Notes: generated from the sequence alone by a model not told the origin. A DNA stretch of 6,569 bases from M55B157 sp040265115 (GCA_040265115.1 JBDQGZ010000108.1:1-6569), one strand, 5' to 3'. Shown: positions 1-5,999, numbered from the stretch's first letter. A program made the numbers and translations.

Positions 1-458
1 CAGGCAGTGTCGAGGCGCTCCCGCCAGGTCGAGGACACCGCCGCGAGCACCTGGGCGAAGGCGGGCATCCCATGACGCGGCTCGGGGGGAAAGTAGGTCC
101 CGGCGTAGAAGGGACGGCCCTCATGGTCGACGAACACGCTCATCGGCCAACCCCCGTGGCCGGTCAGCGCCGTGGTGGCATCCATGTAGACCGCGTCGAC
201 ATCAGGTCGCTCCTCGCGGTCCACCTTGACGTTGACGAAGTCGGTGTTCAAGATCGCCGCAAGCTCGGGGTCCTCGAAGGACTCATGCGCCATGACGTGG
301 CACCAGTGGCAGGCGGAATAGCCGATGGAGACGAATACCGGGACATTGCGCCGGCGTGCCTCGGCGAAGGCTTCCTCCCCCCACTCCCACCAATCAACGG
401 GATTCTCCGCATGCTGGAGCAAGTACGGGGAGGTGGATCGCTGGAGCCGATTCGCCAT
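1..458 (-). CDS. DUF255 / YyaL-type thioredoxin-domain protein, N-terminal part (runs off left edge)
   Basis: Reading the minus strand from the ATG at 458-456 gives 152 codons, open to the window edge, so the C-terminal part is missing. The product begins MANRLQRSTSPYLLQHAENP and continues with VDWWEWGEEAF, the hallmark N-terminus of the DUF255 family (bacterial YyaL, human SPATA20). A thioredoxin-like redox motif S-A-C-H-W-C-H-V-M lies at residues 48-56, with Cys50 and Cys53 as the CxxC pair. KVDREERPDVD and GGWPM (about 79-105) and GTYFPPEPR are also family signatures. Complete members are about 600-700 residues: a thioredoxin domain followed by an alpha/alpha barrel resembling N-acylglucosamine 2-epimerases. 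The biological substrate is not established; a cytoplasmic redox or sugar-related role is usually proposed. There is no signal peptide. The ATG at 458 fits the family N-terminus; a nearby ATG at 466 is in another frame. It is divergent from the DUF805 gene. Confidence 0.93.
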   Translation of the reverse strand, partial: MANRLQRSTSPYLLQHAENPVDWWEWGEEAFAEARRRNVPVFVSIGYSACHWCHVMAHESFEDPELAAILNTDFVNVKVDREERPDVDAVYMDATTALTGHGGWPMSVFVDHEGRPFYAGTYFPPEPRHGMPAFAQVLAAVSSTWRERLDTA

Positions 459-464
459 CCCCCC

Positions 465-487
465 ATCCTGACGCCTCGCCCTTAGCC
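465..487 (-). promoter_or_regulatory. Possible promoter and ribosome-binding elements of the DUF255 gene
   Basis: Reading the minus strand, TAAGGG (484-479) resembles an actinobacterial -10 and would give a transcript with a short leader. An AGGA core (469-466) lies 7 nt before the ATG and could serve as a ribosome-binding site. Alternatively CAGGAT (470-465), 6 nt before the ATG, could be a weak -10 for a leaderless message. No good -35 is visible. These are readings by eye and the alternatives exclude each other. Confidence 0.25.
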
Positions 488-549
488 GGGTAAAGCGCGC
501 CCCAACAGGGTCCGAATTACCCGATGAAATACCCGAGGAGGGGCTAAGG
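480..549. repeat. 8-bp inverted repeat flanking the divergent promoter region
   Basis: CCTTAGCC at 480-487 is the exact reverse complement of GGCTAAGG at 542-549, separated by 54 bp. The two arms sit at opposite ends of the 99-bp spacer between the divergent DUF255 and DUF805 genes. Each arm contains the -10-like TAAGG of the gene it points towards. This could be a shared operator or simply two copies of a common promoter element in divergent orientation. An 8-bp match in a spacer this small has a chance probability of several percent, so function is not shown. Confidence 0.4.
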
Positions 550-550
550 T
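545..550 (+). promoter_or_regulatory. Candidate -10 element for the DUF805 gene (leaderless start)
   Basis: TAAGGT matches the actinobacterial TAnnnT -10 pattern and ends 7 nt before the ATG at 558, so transcription would begin at or next to the A of the start codon. A purine-rich AGGAGGGG at 536-543 also resembles a Shine-Dalgarno sequence, but it is 14 nt from the ATG, which is far for efficient use. No clear -35 is seen 16-18 bp upstream. Confidence 0.4.
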
Positions 551-557
551 TCCGGGC

Positions 558-992
558 ATGGGATTCGGACAGGCCATCGCCACGTGTTTTGGAAAGTACG
601 CCAGCTTCACCGGTCGGGCCCGGCGCTCAGAGTTTTGGTGGTTCTGGCTGTTCAACCTCATCGTGACCGTGATCTTGAACATCATCGACAACGCCGTCGG
701 CTGGATTGTCGATCTTGGCAGCGAGACGATCAACACTGGTAACGGCGTCGTCACCTTCGCCAACGGCGATATTGGAGCACTGTCCACGATCTGGTTCCTT
801 GTCATTCTCCTGCCGTTCCTATCGGTGACCATCCGTCGTCTCCACGACACCGACCGCAGCGGCTGGTGGTGGTGGATCTGGCTCGTGCCTTGCGTCGGCC
901 CGATCGTGCTGCTGGTCTTCATGCTGCTCGACAGCACACCCGGCGATAATCGTTTCGGCGCGAACCCGAAGGGCTTCATCCCCACGATGTAG
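558..992 (+). CDS. DUF805 family small integral membrane protein
   Basis: A 144-residue protein of the DUF805 family (E. coli YhaH/YhaI type), whose function is unknown. Family signatures are visible in order: an N-terminal amphipathic stretch with F-x-x-Y-x-x-F-x-G-R-A-R-R-S-E-F-W-W-F (about 11-29), a central R-R-L-H-D-T-D-R-S-G-W-W (93-104), and the C-terminal P-G-D-N-R-F-G-x-N-P (128-137). Hydrophobic segments at about 24-46, 74-92 and 104-125 suggest three membrane helices in the cytoplasmic membrane. The length is typical and the gene looks complete. The ATG at 558 gives the expected family N-terminus. It is divergent from the DUF255 gene and is followed by a GC-rich hairpin, so it is probably transcribed alone. 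Some DUF805 genes lie beside stress or phage genes, but nothing here points to a role. Confidence 0.93.
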   Translation: MGFGQAIATCFGKYASFTGRARRSEFWWFWLFNLIVTVILNIIDNAVGWIVDLGSETINTGNGVVTFANGDIGALSTIWFLVILLPFLSVTIRRLHDTDRSGWWWWIWLVPCVGPIVLLVFMLLDSTPGDNRFGANPKGFIPTM

Positions 993-998
993 TCGGGG

Positions 999-1017
999 CT
1001 GCCCTAACCGCGGGCAG
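999..1017 (+). terminator. Hairpin after the DUF805 gene, possible terminator
   Basis: CTGCCC (999-1004) pairs perfectly with GGGCAG (1012-1017) across a 7-nt loop, starting 7 nt after the TAG at 990-992. There is no T-run after it. Intrinsic terminators without a U-tract have been proposed in actinobacteria, so this may separate the DUF805 transcript from the next gene. The stem is only 6 bp, so the call is tentative. Confidence 0.35.
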
Positions 1018-1028
1018 GTCGCAAGTGC

Positions 1029-1034
1029 CAGACT
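1029..1034 (+). promoter_or_regulatory. Weak candidate -10 for the S51-like fusion gene
   Basis: CAGACT keeps the A at position 2 and T at position 6 of the TAnnnT pattern and ends 6 nt before the GTG at 1041, compatible with a leaderless transcript. A G-run (1035-1039) directly before the GTG is too close for a good Shine-Dalgarno site. No -35 is recognisable. This is a positional argument only. Confidence 0.22.
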
Positions 1035-1040
1035 GGGGGC

Positions 1041-2297
1041 GTGCGGTCGCGGCTGGTGCTCATGGGTTCTGGTGAGACGGCCCCCACCTCGATCAAACTG
1101 CACCGCGAGTTGATCGCTGGCGCCATCGAGCCATGCATGCTCGACACGCCCTACGGCTTCCAGGCCAACGCTGATGATCTGAACGCCAAGATCGGCGCCT
1201 ACTTCACCGAGTCAGTCGGCACTCCCCTCACCGTGGGGCAGTGGCGCCGCGCGGATGACCCGGTCGTGGACCGTGAGCGCACCCTGTCCCTGCTCGCTCG
1301 CTCCACCTACGCCTTCGCCGGGCCCGGCAGTCCGTCCTACGCCTTGCGTCAGTGGCTCGGAACGCCCGTACCCGAGGCCCTCGGCGGCATCCTCACCCGA
1401 GGAGGCACCGTCATCCTCGGCAGTGCTGCCGCCGTCACCGCCGGGGCGCACGCGATTCCGGTGTATGAGATCTACAAGGTGGGTGTCGAACCGCACTGGC
1501 TGGAGGGTCTTGATGTGCTGGGCGCCTTCACCGGTATCAACGCAGCGGTGATCCCCCACTTCGACAATGCCGAAGGCGGCCGTCACGACACCCGCTACTG
1601 CTATCTCGGCCAGTCCCGGCTGGAGTCGATGGAGGCTGATCTTCCCCGCGGCGCCGGCGTCCTCGGCATCGACGAGCACACCGCGGTCATCTTCGACATT
1701 GAGTCGGGCCTGGCCAGCGTTCGAGGCGCTGGTGGATTGACGCTCCGCATCAACGGTGAGGTGCGCGTCATCAGCAGCGGCGACGACATCAACATCGCCG
1801 ATATCGTCGCTACCTTCAACAGCGGCGACCATCGCGCATCGCCTGGCGCGGGTGTGTCGAGTGAACATGTGCCCGCGGCAATAGCCAACGAGGAGCCGTC
1901 CTCGCAGAAGCCCTCGCTCGCCGCGGACGCCCAGGCGCTCCATGCCCGGTTCATCGAGCATCTTGGGGCGGGCGACTCAGATGGAGCCCTCACCTGCTGC
2001 CTTGAGTTGGAACAGGTCATCCACGATTGGTCCGCTGACACCTGGCAAAGCGACGACATCGACACAGCACGTCGACTGCTGCGCAGCATGCTGGTCGAAC
2101 TCGCGGCAGCCGCGACCACCGGGCTTGCCGATCCGCGCACCACGCTGGGACCGATCGTGGACATCACCCTCGATCTGCGCGCTCGTGCGCGCAGCGACAA
2201 GGACTTCGCGACCGCGGATCTCGTCCGCGATCGACTCGGCGAGATCGGGATCGAGGTTCGTGACACCCCGGATGGACAGGAATGGGACCTGAGATGA
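1041..2297 (+). CDS. S51/cyanophycinase-like (class I amidotransferase-fold) protein fused to a CysS-type C-terminal domain
   Basis: A 418-residue two-domain protein with a GTG start. Residues 1 to about 258 resemble the peptidase S51 / cyanophycinase group: MGSGET near the N-terminus (8-13), A-G-P-G-S-P-S-Y (93-100), a nucleophile-elbow-like L-G-S-A-A-A-V (126-132) with Ser128 at the expected serine position, V-Y-E-I-Y-K-V-G (141-148), H-F-D-N-A-E-G-G (173-180), and G-I-D-E-H-T-A-V (209-216), which resembles the GIDE-x-TA segment of cyanophycinases. A Pro/Ala/Ser/Glu-rich linker spans about 260-296. Residues 298-418 are helical and end in a stretch like the end of cysteinyl-tRNA synthetase: S-D-K-D-F-A-T-A-D-L-V-R-D-R-L (385-399), then G-I-E-V-R-D-T-P-D-G-Q-E-W (403-415). 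There is no HIGH or KMSKS catalytic core, so it is not a synthetase. It is probably cytoplasmic. Its TGA overlaps the next gene's ATG by 4 bp. The substrate is unknown; a peptidase, amidotransferase-like or tRNA-linked role is inference. Confidence 0.8.
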   Translation: MRSRLVLMGSGETAPTSIKLHRELIAGAIEPCMLDTPYGFQANADDLNAKIGAYFTESVGTPLTVGQWRRADDPVVDRERTLSLLARSTYAFAGPGSPSYALRQWLGTPVPEALGGILTRGGTVILGSAAAVTAGAHAIPVYEIYKVGVEPHWLEGLDVLGAFTGINAAVIPHFDNAEGGRHDTRYCYLGQSRLESMEADLPRGAGVLGIDEHTAVIFDIESGLASVRGAGGLTLRINGEVRVISSGDDINIADIVATFNSGDHRASPGAGVSSEHVPAAIANEEPSSQKPSLAADAQALHARFIEHLGAGDSDGALTCCLELEQVIHDWSADTWQSDDIDTARRLLRSMLVELAAAATTGLADPRTTLGPIVDITLDLRARARSDKDFATADLVRDRLGEIGIEVRDTPDGQEWDLR

Positions 2298-3493
2298 CGA
2301 CAACCTATGACGTGCAGCGGCTGCGTTCGATGATCCCGTCGCTGGACAGTGGGACCGCCCACTTCGATGGACCTGGTGGCACCCAGACACCGGCAGCAGT
2401 CGCCAACGCCATCGCCGATGCCCTTCGCGGACCGCTGTCGAACCGGGGACGCGGAACCCCCGCGGAAATCCGAGCCGACGACATCACCGTTGCGGCACGC
2501 GAGGCGATGGCCGACCTTCTCGGTGCGGACCCGCGGGGAATCGTCTTCGCCCGCAGCATGACGCAGGTCACGTTCGACATCGCCCGAACCCTTGCTCAGG
2601 GGTGGGGGCCCGGAGACGAGGTCGTCGTGACCCGGCTTGACCACGACGCGAATGTGCGGCCCTGGGTCATCGCCGCCGAACGCGCCGGGGCGACTATCCG
2701 GTGGGCGGAATTCGATCCCCGGACCGGGGACCTCCCCGCTGACGCTGTGCTCGGGCTCGTCGGGCCGACGACTCGACTCGTAGCCGTCACCGGAGCATCA
2801 AACCTCATCGGCACCCGGCCTGACATCGCGGCCATCACCGCCGGTGTGCGCGCCGCTGGAGCTTTGTCCTACATCGACGGCGTACACCTGACCGCGCATT
2901 CCTTCATCGACGTGGCCGCCCTCGGCGCGGACTTCTACGCCTGCTCGCCGTATAAGTTTCTCGGTCCCCATCTCGGCGTGCTCGCAGCGTCACCTGACCT
3001 GCTGGAGCAGCTCCACCCGGACAAACTCTTGCCCGCGACGAATGCGGTGCCGGAGCGATTCGAGCTCGGAACACTGCCCTATGAGTTGCTCGCCGGGGTG
3101 ACCGCGGCAGTGGATGTCCTCGCCGGCCTCGTGGGTTCCGAAGGTGCGCGCCGCTCACGGCTTCAGGTGTCCCTCGCCGCGCTCGAGGACTATGAGGACG
3201 GGTTGTCTGCACGCCTGCGCGCTGGGCTCGATGCGGATTCGCGCATCCGGGTGTACTCCAATGCGGCTCATCGCACGCCCACCCATCTGTTCACCGTTGA
3301 TGGGGTCTCGGATGATGACGTGTCGGCACACCTGGCCAAGCGAGGTGTCGACGCACCGTCGAGCAACTTCTACGCCCTGGAGTGCTCACGTCACCTTGGC
3401 CTCGGAGACGCCGGCGGAATCCGCGCGGGTCTTGCGCCCTACTCCACCGTGGAGGACGTCGATCGTCTGATCGGAGCTCTTGCGGAGATCTAG
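2294..3493 (+). CDS. PLP-dependent class V aminotransferase, cysteine-desulfurase-like (VC1184-type subfamily)
   Basis: A 399-residue fold-type I PLP enzyme. The ATG at 2294 is preferred over the in-frame ATG at 2282 because it forms an ATGA overlap with the upstream stop, and an AGGA at 2278-2281 lies 12 nt before it. Signatures: F-D-G-P-G-G-T-Q-T-P (24-33), typical of the VC1184-like cysteine-desulfurase-like subfamily; T-R-L-D-H-D-A-N (113-120); Y-I-D-G-V-H (193-198) with Asp195 likely contacting the PLP pyridine nitrogen and His198 nearby; and S-P-Y-K-F-L-G-P-H-L-G (218-228) with Lys221 as the probable Schiff-base lysine. The C-terminal small domain includes S-S-N-F-Y-A-L-E (356-363). The usual sulfur-carrying cysteine loop of NifS/SufS enzymes is not recognisable, although Cys364 lies in this region, so real desulfurase activity is uncertain. 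No SufE/SufU or iron-sulfur scaffold gene is nearby. It is likely co-translated with the preceding fusion protein. Confidence 0.9.
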   Translation: MTTTYDVQRLRSMIPSLDSGTAHFDGPGGTQTPAAVANAIADALRGPLSNRGRGTPAEIRADDITVAAREAMADLLGADPRGIVFARSMTQVTFDIARTLAQGWGPGDEVVVTRLDHDANVRPWVIAAERAGATIRWAEFDPRTGDLPADAVLGLVGPTTRLVAVTGASNLIGTRPDIAAITAGVRAAGALSYIDGVHLTAHSFIDVAALGADFYACSPYKFLGPHLGVLAASPDLLEQLHPDKLLPATNAVPERFELGTLPYELLAGVTAAVDVLAGLVGSEGARRSRLQVSLAALEDYEDGLSARLRAGLDADSRIRVYSNAAHRTPTHLFTVDGVSDDDVSAHLAKRGVDAPSSNFYALECSRHLGLGDAGGIRAGLAPYSTVEDVDRLIGALAEI

Positions 3494-3501
3494 TCAGCGG
3501 T

Positions 3502-3521
3502 CTGATCTACGGCGAGATCAG
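3502..3521. terminator. Perfect 7-bp hairpin between convergent genes
   Basis: CTGATCT (3502-3508) and AGATCAG (3515-3521) form a perfect 7-bp stem with a 6-nt loop, 8 nt after the TAG of the aminotransferase gene and overlapping the last bases of cydB on the other strand. Its position in a 24-bp convergent gap suggests a shared bidirectional terminator. There is no T-run on either strand and the stem is only moderately GC-rich, so termination strength is uncertain. Confidence 0.4.
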
Positions 3522-4528
3522 TAGTGCCCGGCGTCGACGGTCTCCTTCGTCAGCCGCTTGCGGAAGACCCAGAACGACCAGGCCTGATACGCCATCACGC
3601 CGGGGATTCCGATGACCGCCACGATCGCCAGAACAGTCAAGGAGTAATTGCTTGCCGCAGCCTCCGCGATCGTGAGGGTGAAGCCGTCGTCGATCGTGCT
3701 CGGCAGCACATTGGGATACAGAGCGAAGAAGATGGAGAACATGAAAGCGAGCGCCCCCACCCCGTTCCACCAGAAGGCGGGCAGCCACCGACCCGAGAAC
3801 ACAGTGACGAGCACAACCACGAACGCCAGGATCGTGACGACAGCGAGCATCACGCCCACGATGTCATCGGAATAGGCGAGCCAGGTCCACAGGGCGAATG
3901 CCGCCATGACAACCAACGTCACGAGGCTCAAGCCCCGCGCGGCCGACTGCACGCGGCTCAGCAGAGAGCCATCCACCTTGAGCGCGAGGAAGACCGCTCC
4001 GTGGGTGAGCGAATAGGACACGAGCGCGACGCCACCCAGGACCGAGTAGGCCGAGATGTGCGACCACAGCGAGTCGCCGACGAAGCGGCCCTCGGCATTG
4101 ATCGGAATGCCATGCACCATCCCGGCCCAAAACACTCCGATAAGGAACGGCAGGAGGAACCCGGCAACGAGATTCGCGTTGTCCCAGCTCTGCGTCCAGC
4201 GATGCGTCGGACGCTTCGAACGGTATTCGATGGCGAGTGCGCGCACGATGAGCGCGAACACCACGAGCAGCAGCGGGATGTAGGCGGACGGGAACGCCGC
4301 GGCGTACCACGCCGGGAAGGCAGCGAAGATGAGGATGCCTCCAGTGAGGAGCCACACCTCGTTGGCATCCCAGTTCGGGCCGATGGCCCGCAGCATCATC
4401 CGCCGTTCCGCATCATCACGCCCCATGAGCCGAGTGAGCATTCCGACACCGAAGTCGAATCCCTCGAGGAACACGAACACCGACCAGACGAACGCGATGA
4501 CAAAGAAGAAGATCTCGGGCAGGTTCAC
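3518..4528 (-). CDS. cydB: Cytochrome bd quinol oxidase subunit II
   Basis: A 336-residue polytopic membrane protein, the second subunit of cytochrome bd, which oxidises quinol and reduces oxygen to water at the cytoplasmic membrane. CydB carries no haem itself in the classical model; it supports the complex and its proton path. Signatures: N-terminal F-L-E-G-F-D-F-G-V-G-M-L (20-31) with Asp25 matching the conserved GFD aspartate; G-R-D-D-A-E-R-R (36-43); G-P-N-W-D-A-N-E-V-W-L (50-60); F-P-A-W-Y-A-A-A-F (71-79); and E-Y-R-S-K (101-105). About nine hydrophobic segments cover the chain, as expected. The start is GTG at 4528-4526, overlapping the TGA of cydA by 4 bp, which indicates translational coupling and a fixed stoichiometry. 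Length is normal for Gram-positive CydB. It ends against a convergent gene, and cydDC genes do not follow. Confidence 0.97.
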   Translation of the reverse strand: MNLPEIFFFVIAFVWSVFVFLEGFDFGVGMLTRLMGRDDAERRMMLRAIGPNWDANEVWLLTGGILIFAAFPAWYAAAFPSAYIPLLLVVFALIVRALAIEYRSKRPTHRWTQSWDNANLVAGFLLPFLIGVFWAGMVHGIPINAEGRFVGDSLWSHISAYSVLGGVALVSYSLTHGAVFLALKVDGSLLSRVQSAARGLSLVTLVVMAAFALWTWLAYSDDIVGVMLAVVTILAFVVVLVTVFSGRWLPAFWWNGVGALAFMFSIFFALYPNVLPSTIDDGFTLTIAEAAASNYSLTVLAIVAVIGIPGVMAYQAWSFWVFRKRLTKETVDAGHY

Positions 4529-5931
4529 TTCGCACCAGCCTCGGACTCAATACGCGGCGGCTCACCGGGCATCGGTTCATCCGGATCCATCGGTCCGCGG
4601 ATGGCGTAGCGGCGCATGAGCACGAACTCGACGACGCCGATGACCGCGTAGAGGATGACGAAGCCTGCGAGGCTGGCTGCGACCAATCCGACAGATAGGT
4701 CAGACACCGCATCCTCGGTCTTGAGCAGGCCGTAGACAACCCAGGGTTGGCGACCGTTCTCGGTGAATATCCAGCCGAAGAGATTGCCCAGCCACGGCGC
4801 GGCGATGATCCAGATCGAGATCGTCCAGAACAACTTCGACGTCGGCATCCGCCCCCGTCTTGTCTTCCACCACGCGAACGCCATCCAGATCGCCCCGAGG
4901 AGGCCGAAGCCCATCATCGCCCGGAAGGAGTAGAACGCGATCCAGACATCCGGGGTGTAGTCACCCGGGCCGTATTGCTCCTCGTACTGCGCCTGCAACT
5001 CGTTCATCCCGGTGACCTCGCCGTCGAGGGAGTTCGTGGCGACGATGGACAGCAGGCAGGGGATACCGATGAACAGGGAGTTGTCCCGTGCTTGTTGATC
5101 GGGAATCGCGACGATGCCGAGTGGCGCGCATTCGCCGGTGGTCTCCCACACGGCTTCGGCGGCCGCCATCTTCATCGGCTGCTCCTCGACCATGATCACG
5201 CCGAGTACATCACCGACGACGAACTGCATGGCACCCGCGGCGATTCCGGTGATCATGGCCATCCGGAAGGACTTGCGCATGATCTCGACATGCTGGCGTC
5301 GCTTCAGGTGATAGGCCGACACCCCGAAGACGAAGACGGTGGCCGCGATGACACCGCCGATGATGGTGTGCAGCCACGCCACCACTGTGAGCGGCTGGAA
5401 CAGGACTTCGCCGAGGTTGATCAGGGTTGCATCGCCGGTCGTCGGATCGATCTCGTAGCCGACCGGATTTTGCATGAACGAGTTGGCCGCGATGATGAAG
5501 TAGGCCGACAGCCACGTTCCGATCACGAATAACCAGATCGTCGCGAGGTGCACCCGTCGCGGAAGTCGATTTCGGCCGAAGAGCCACAAACCGAGGAACG
5601 TCGACTCGATGAAGAACGCGAACAGCCCCTCCATCGCGAGCGGTGCACCGAAGATATCGCCGACGAAACGTGAGAACACCGCCCAGTTCATGCCGAACTG
5701 GAACTCCTGCACGATGCCGGAGGCGACTCCGATGGCAAAGTTGATCAGCAGCAAAGAGCCGAAGAACCGCACCAGCCGCGCATACCGTTCATCACCGGTC
5801 CGGTGGTGCATCGTGTCAAGAATCGCCACCCAGGGAGCCAGCCCAAGGGTCAGGGGAACAAACAGGAAGTGGAACAGCGTCGTGAGCGCGAACTGCAATC
5901 GCGAAAGGTCGACCAGGAGGCTGTCACCCAT
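4525..5931 (-). CDS. cydA: Cytochrome bd quinol oxidase subunit I
   Basis: A 468-residue haem-bearing subunit of cytochrome bd. The motif S-R-L-Q-F-A-L-T-T-L-F-H-F (10-22) carries His21, matching the haem b595 ligand (His19 in E. coli). His188 in W-L-H-T-I (186-190) and Met339 in S-F-R-A-M (335-339) match the haem b558 ligands His186 and Met393. Glu101 and Glu109 in M-E-G-L-F-A-F-F-I-E-S (100-110) match the conserved proton-path glutamates. K-M-A-A-A-E-A-V-W-E-T (254-264) is the quinol-binding loop start, and E-N-G-R-Q-P-W (391-397) is invariant. The Q-loop is of the short type: no long insertion lies between about 300 and 325, which explains 468 residues against about 520 in E. coli. A Pro/acidic hydrophilic tail (446-468) is probably cytoplasmic. 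The ATG at 5931 gives the expected family N-terminus, but no clear Shine-Dalgarno sequence precedes it. Confidence 0.98.
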   Translation of the reverse strand: MGDSLLVDLSRLQFALTTLFHFLFVPLTLGLAPWVAILDTMHHRTGDERYARLVRFFGSLLLINFAIGVASGIVQEFQFGMNWAVFSRFVGDIFGAPLAMEGLFAFFIESTFLGLWLFGRNRLPRRVHLATIWLFVIGTWLSAYFIIAANSFMQNPVGYEIDPTTGDATLINLGEVLFQPLTVVAWLHTIIGGVIAATVFVFGVSAYHLKRRQHVEIMRKSFRMAMITGIAAGAMQFVVGDVLGVIMVEEQPMKMAAAEAVWETTGECAPLGIVAIPDQQARDNSLFIGIPCLLSIVATNSLDGEVTGMNELQAQYEEQYGPGDYTPDVWIAFYSFRAMMGFGLLGAIWMAFAWWKTRRGRMPTSKLFWTISIWIIAAPWLGNLFGWIFTENGRQPWVVYGLLKTEDAVSDLSVGLVAASLAGFVILYAVIGVVEFVLMRRYAIRGPMDPDEPMPGEPPRIESEAGAK

Positions 5932-5958
5932 GGACTGGAAGTCAACCGCACCACTCCC

Positions 5959-5985
5959 CGTTTGTCAGGCGGTTCATCGTTTGTC
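5959..5985. repeat. Direct repeat CGTTTGTC x2 in the cydA-GNAT spacer
   Basis: The octamer CGTTTGTC occurs exactly at 5959-5966 and 5978-5985 (GACAAACG read towards cydA), with a 19-bp period, inside the 68-bp spacer between the divergent cydA and GNAT genes. The first copy overlaps a -35-like TTGTCA for the GNAT gene and the second abuts its -10-like element. It may be an operator controlling one or both genes. It does not resemble a CRP/FNR-type palindrome. The chance probability of such a repeat is a few percent. Confidence 0.4.
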
Positions 5986-5991
5986 TACCGT
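5962..5991 (+). promoter_or_regulatory. Candidate promoter of the GNAT gene (leaderless)
   Basis: TTGTCA (5962-5967) is one mismatch from the -35 consensus TTGACA. After an 18-bp spacer, TACCGT (5986-5991) fits the TAnnnT -10 pattern. The -10 ends 8 nt before GTG 6000, so the predicted transcript starts at or within a base or two of that codon. No Shine-Dalgarno sequence lies in front of GTG 6000, which agrees with leaderless translation. Confidence 0.5.
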
Positions 5992-5999
5992 TCAGCGTT

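Noticed and set aside
72..485. Plus-strand open frame antisense to the DUF255 gene
   Set aside because: The minus strand carries an unmistakable DUF255 N-terminus with a CHWC motif; the plus-strand product has no recognisable feature.
1212..1961. Minus-strand open frame (249 codons) antisense to the S51-like gene
   Set aside because: It lies wholly within a plus-strand gene with conserved motifs and has Gly/Ala/Asp/Val-rich composition without a domain.
2282..2293. Earlier in-frame ATG for the aminotransferase gene
   Set aside because: The AGGA directly abuts this ATG, too close to act as a Shine-Dalgarno site, and the four extra residues are not part of the family start. The ATGA overlap at 2294 is the more usual coupled arrangement.
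1041..2297. The possibility that the first gene of the pair is a truncated cysteinyl-tRNA synthetase
   Set aside because: It lacks the HIGH and KMSKS motifs and the zinc-binding residues. Only the last part resembles CysS, and the N-terminal domain is of a different fold.
1601..2644. Minus-strand open frame (347 codons) spanning the junction of the fusion gene and the aminotransferase gene
   Set aside because: It crosses two well-supported plus-strand genes, is rich in Ser/Arg with no domain signature, and is typical of GC-rich shadow frames.
3524..4609. Long plus-strand open frame (361 codons) antisense to cydB
   Set aside because: It is the complement of a clear cydB, is rich in His/Glu/Arg/Asp as expected for the mirror of a hydrophobic membrane protein in GC-rich DNA, and matches no family I recognise.
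4747..5532. Plus-strand open frame (261 codons) antisense to cydA
   Set aside because: Same reasoning: a shadow of the conserved cydA coding frame with low-complexity charged composition.
5932..5999. CRP/FNR-type palindromic operator upstream of cydA
   Set aside because: I looked for TGTGA-N6-TCACA or TTGAT-N4-ATCAA half-sites on both strands and found no matching pair.
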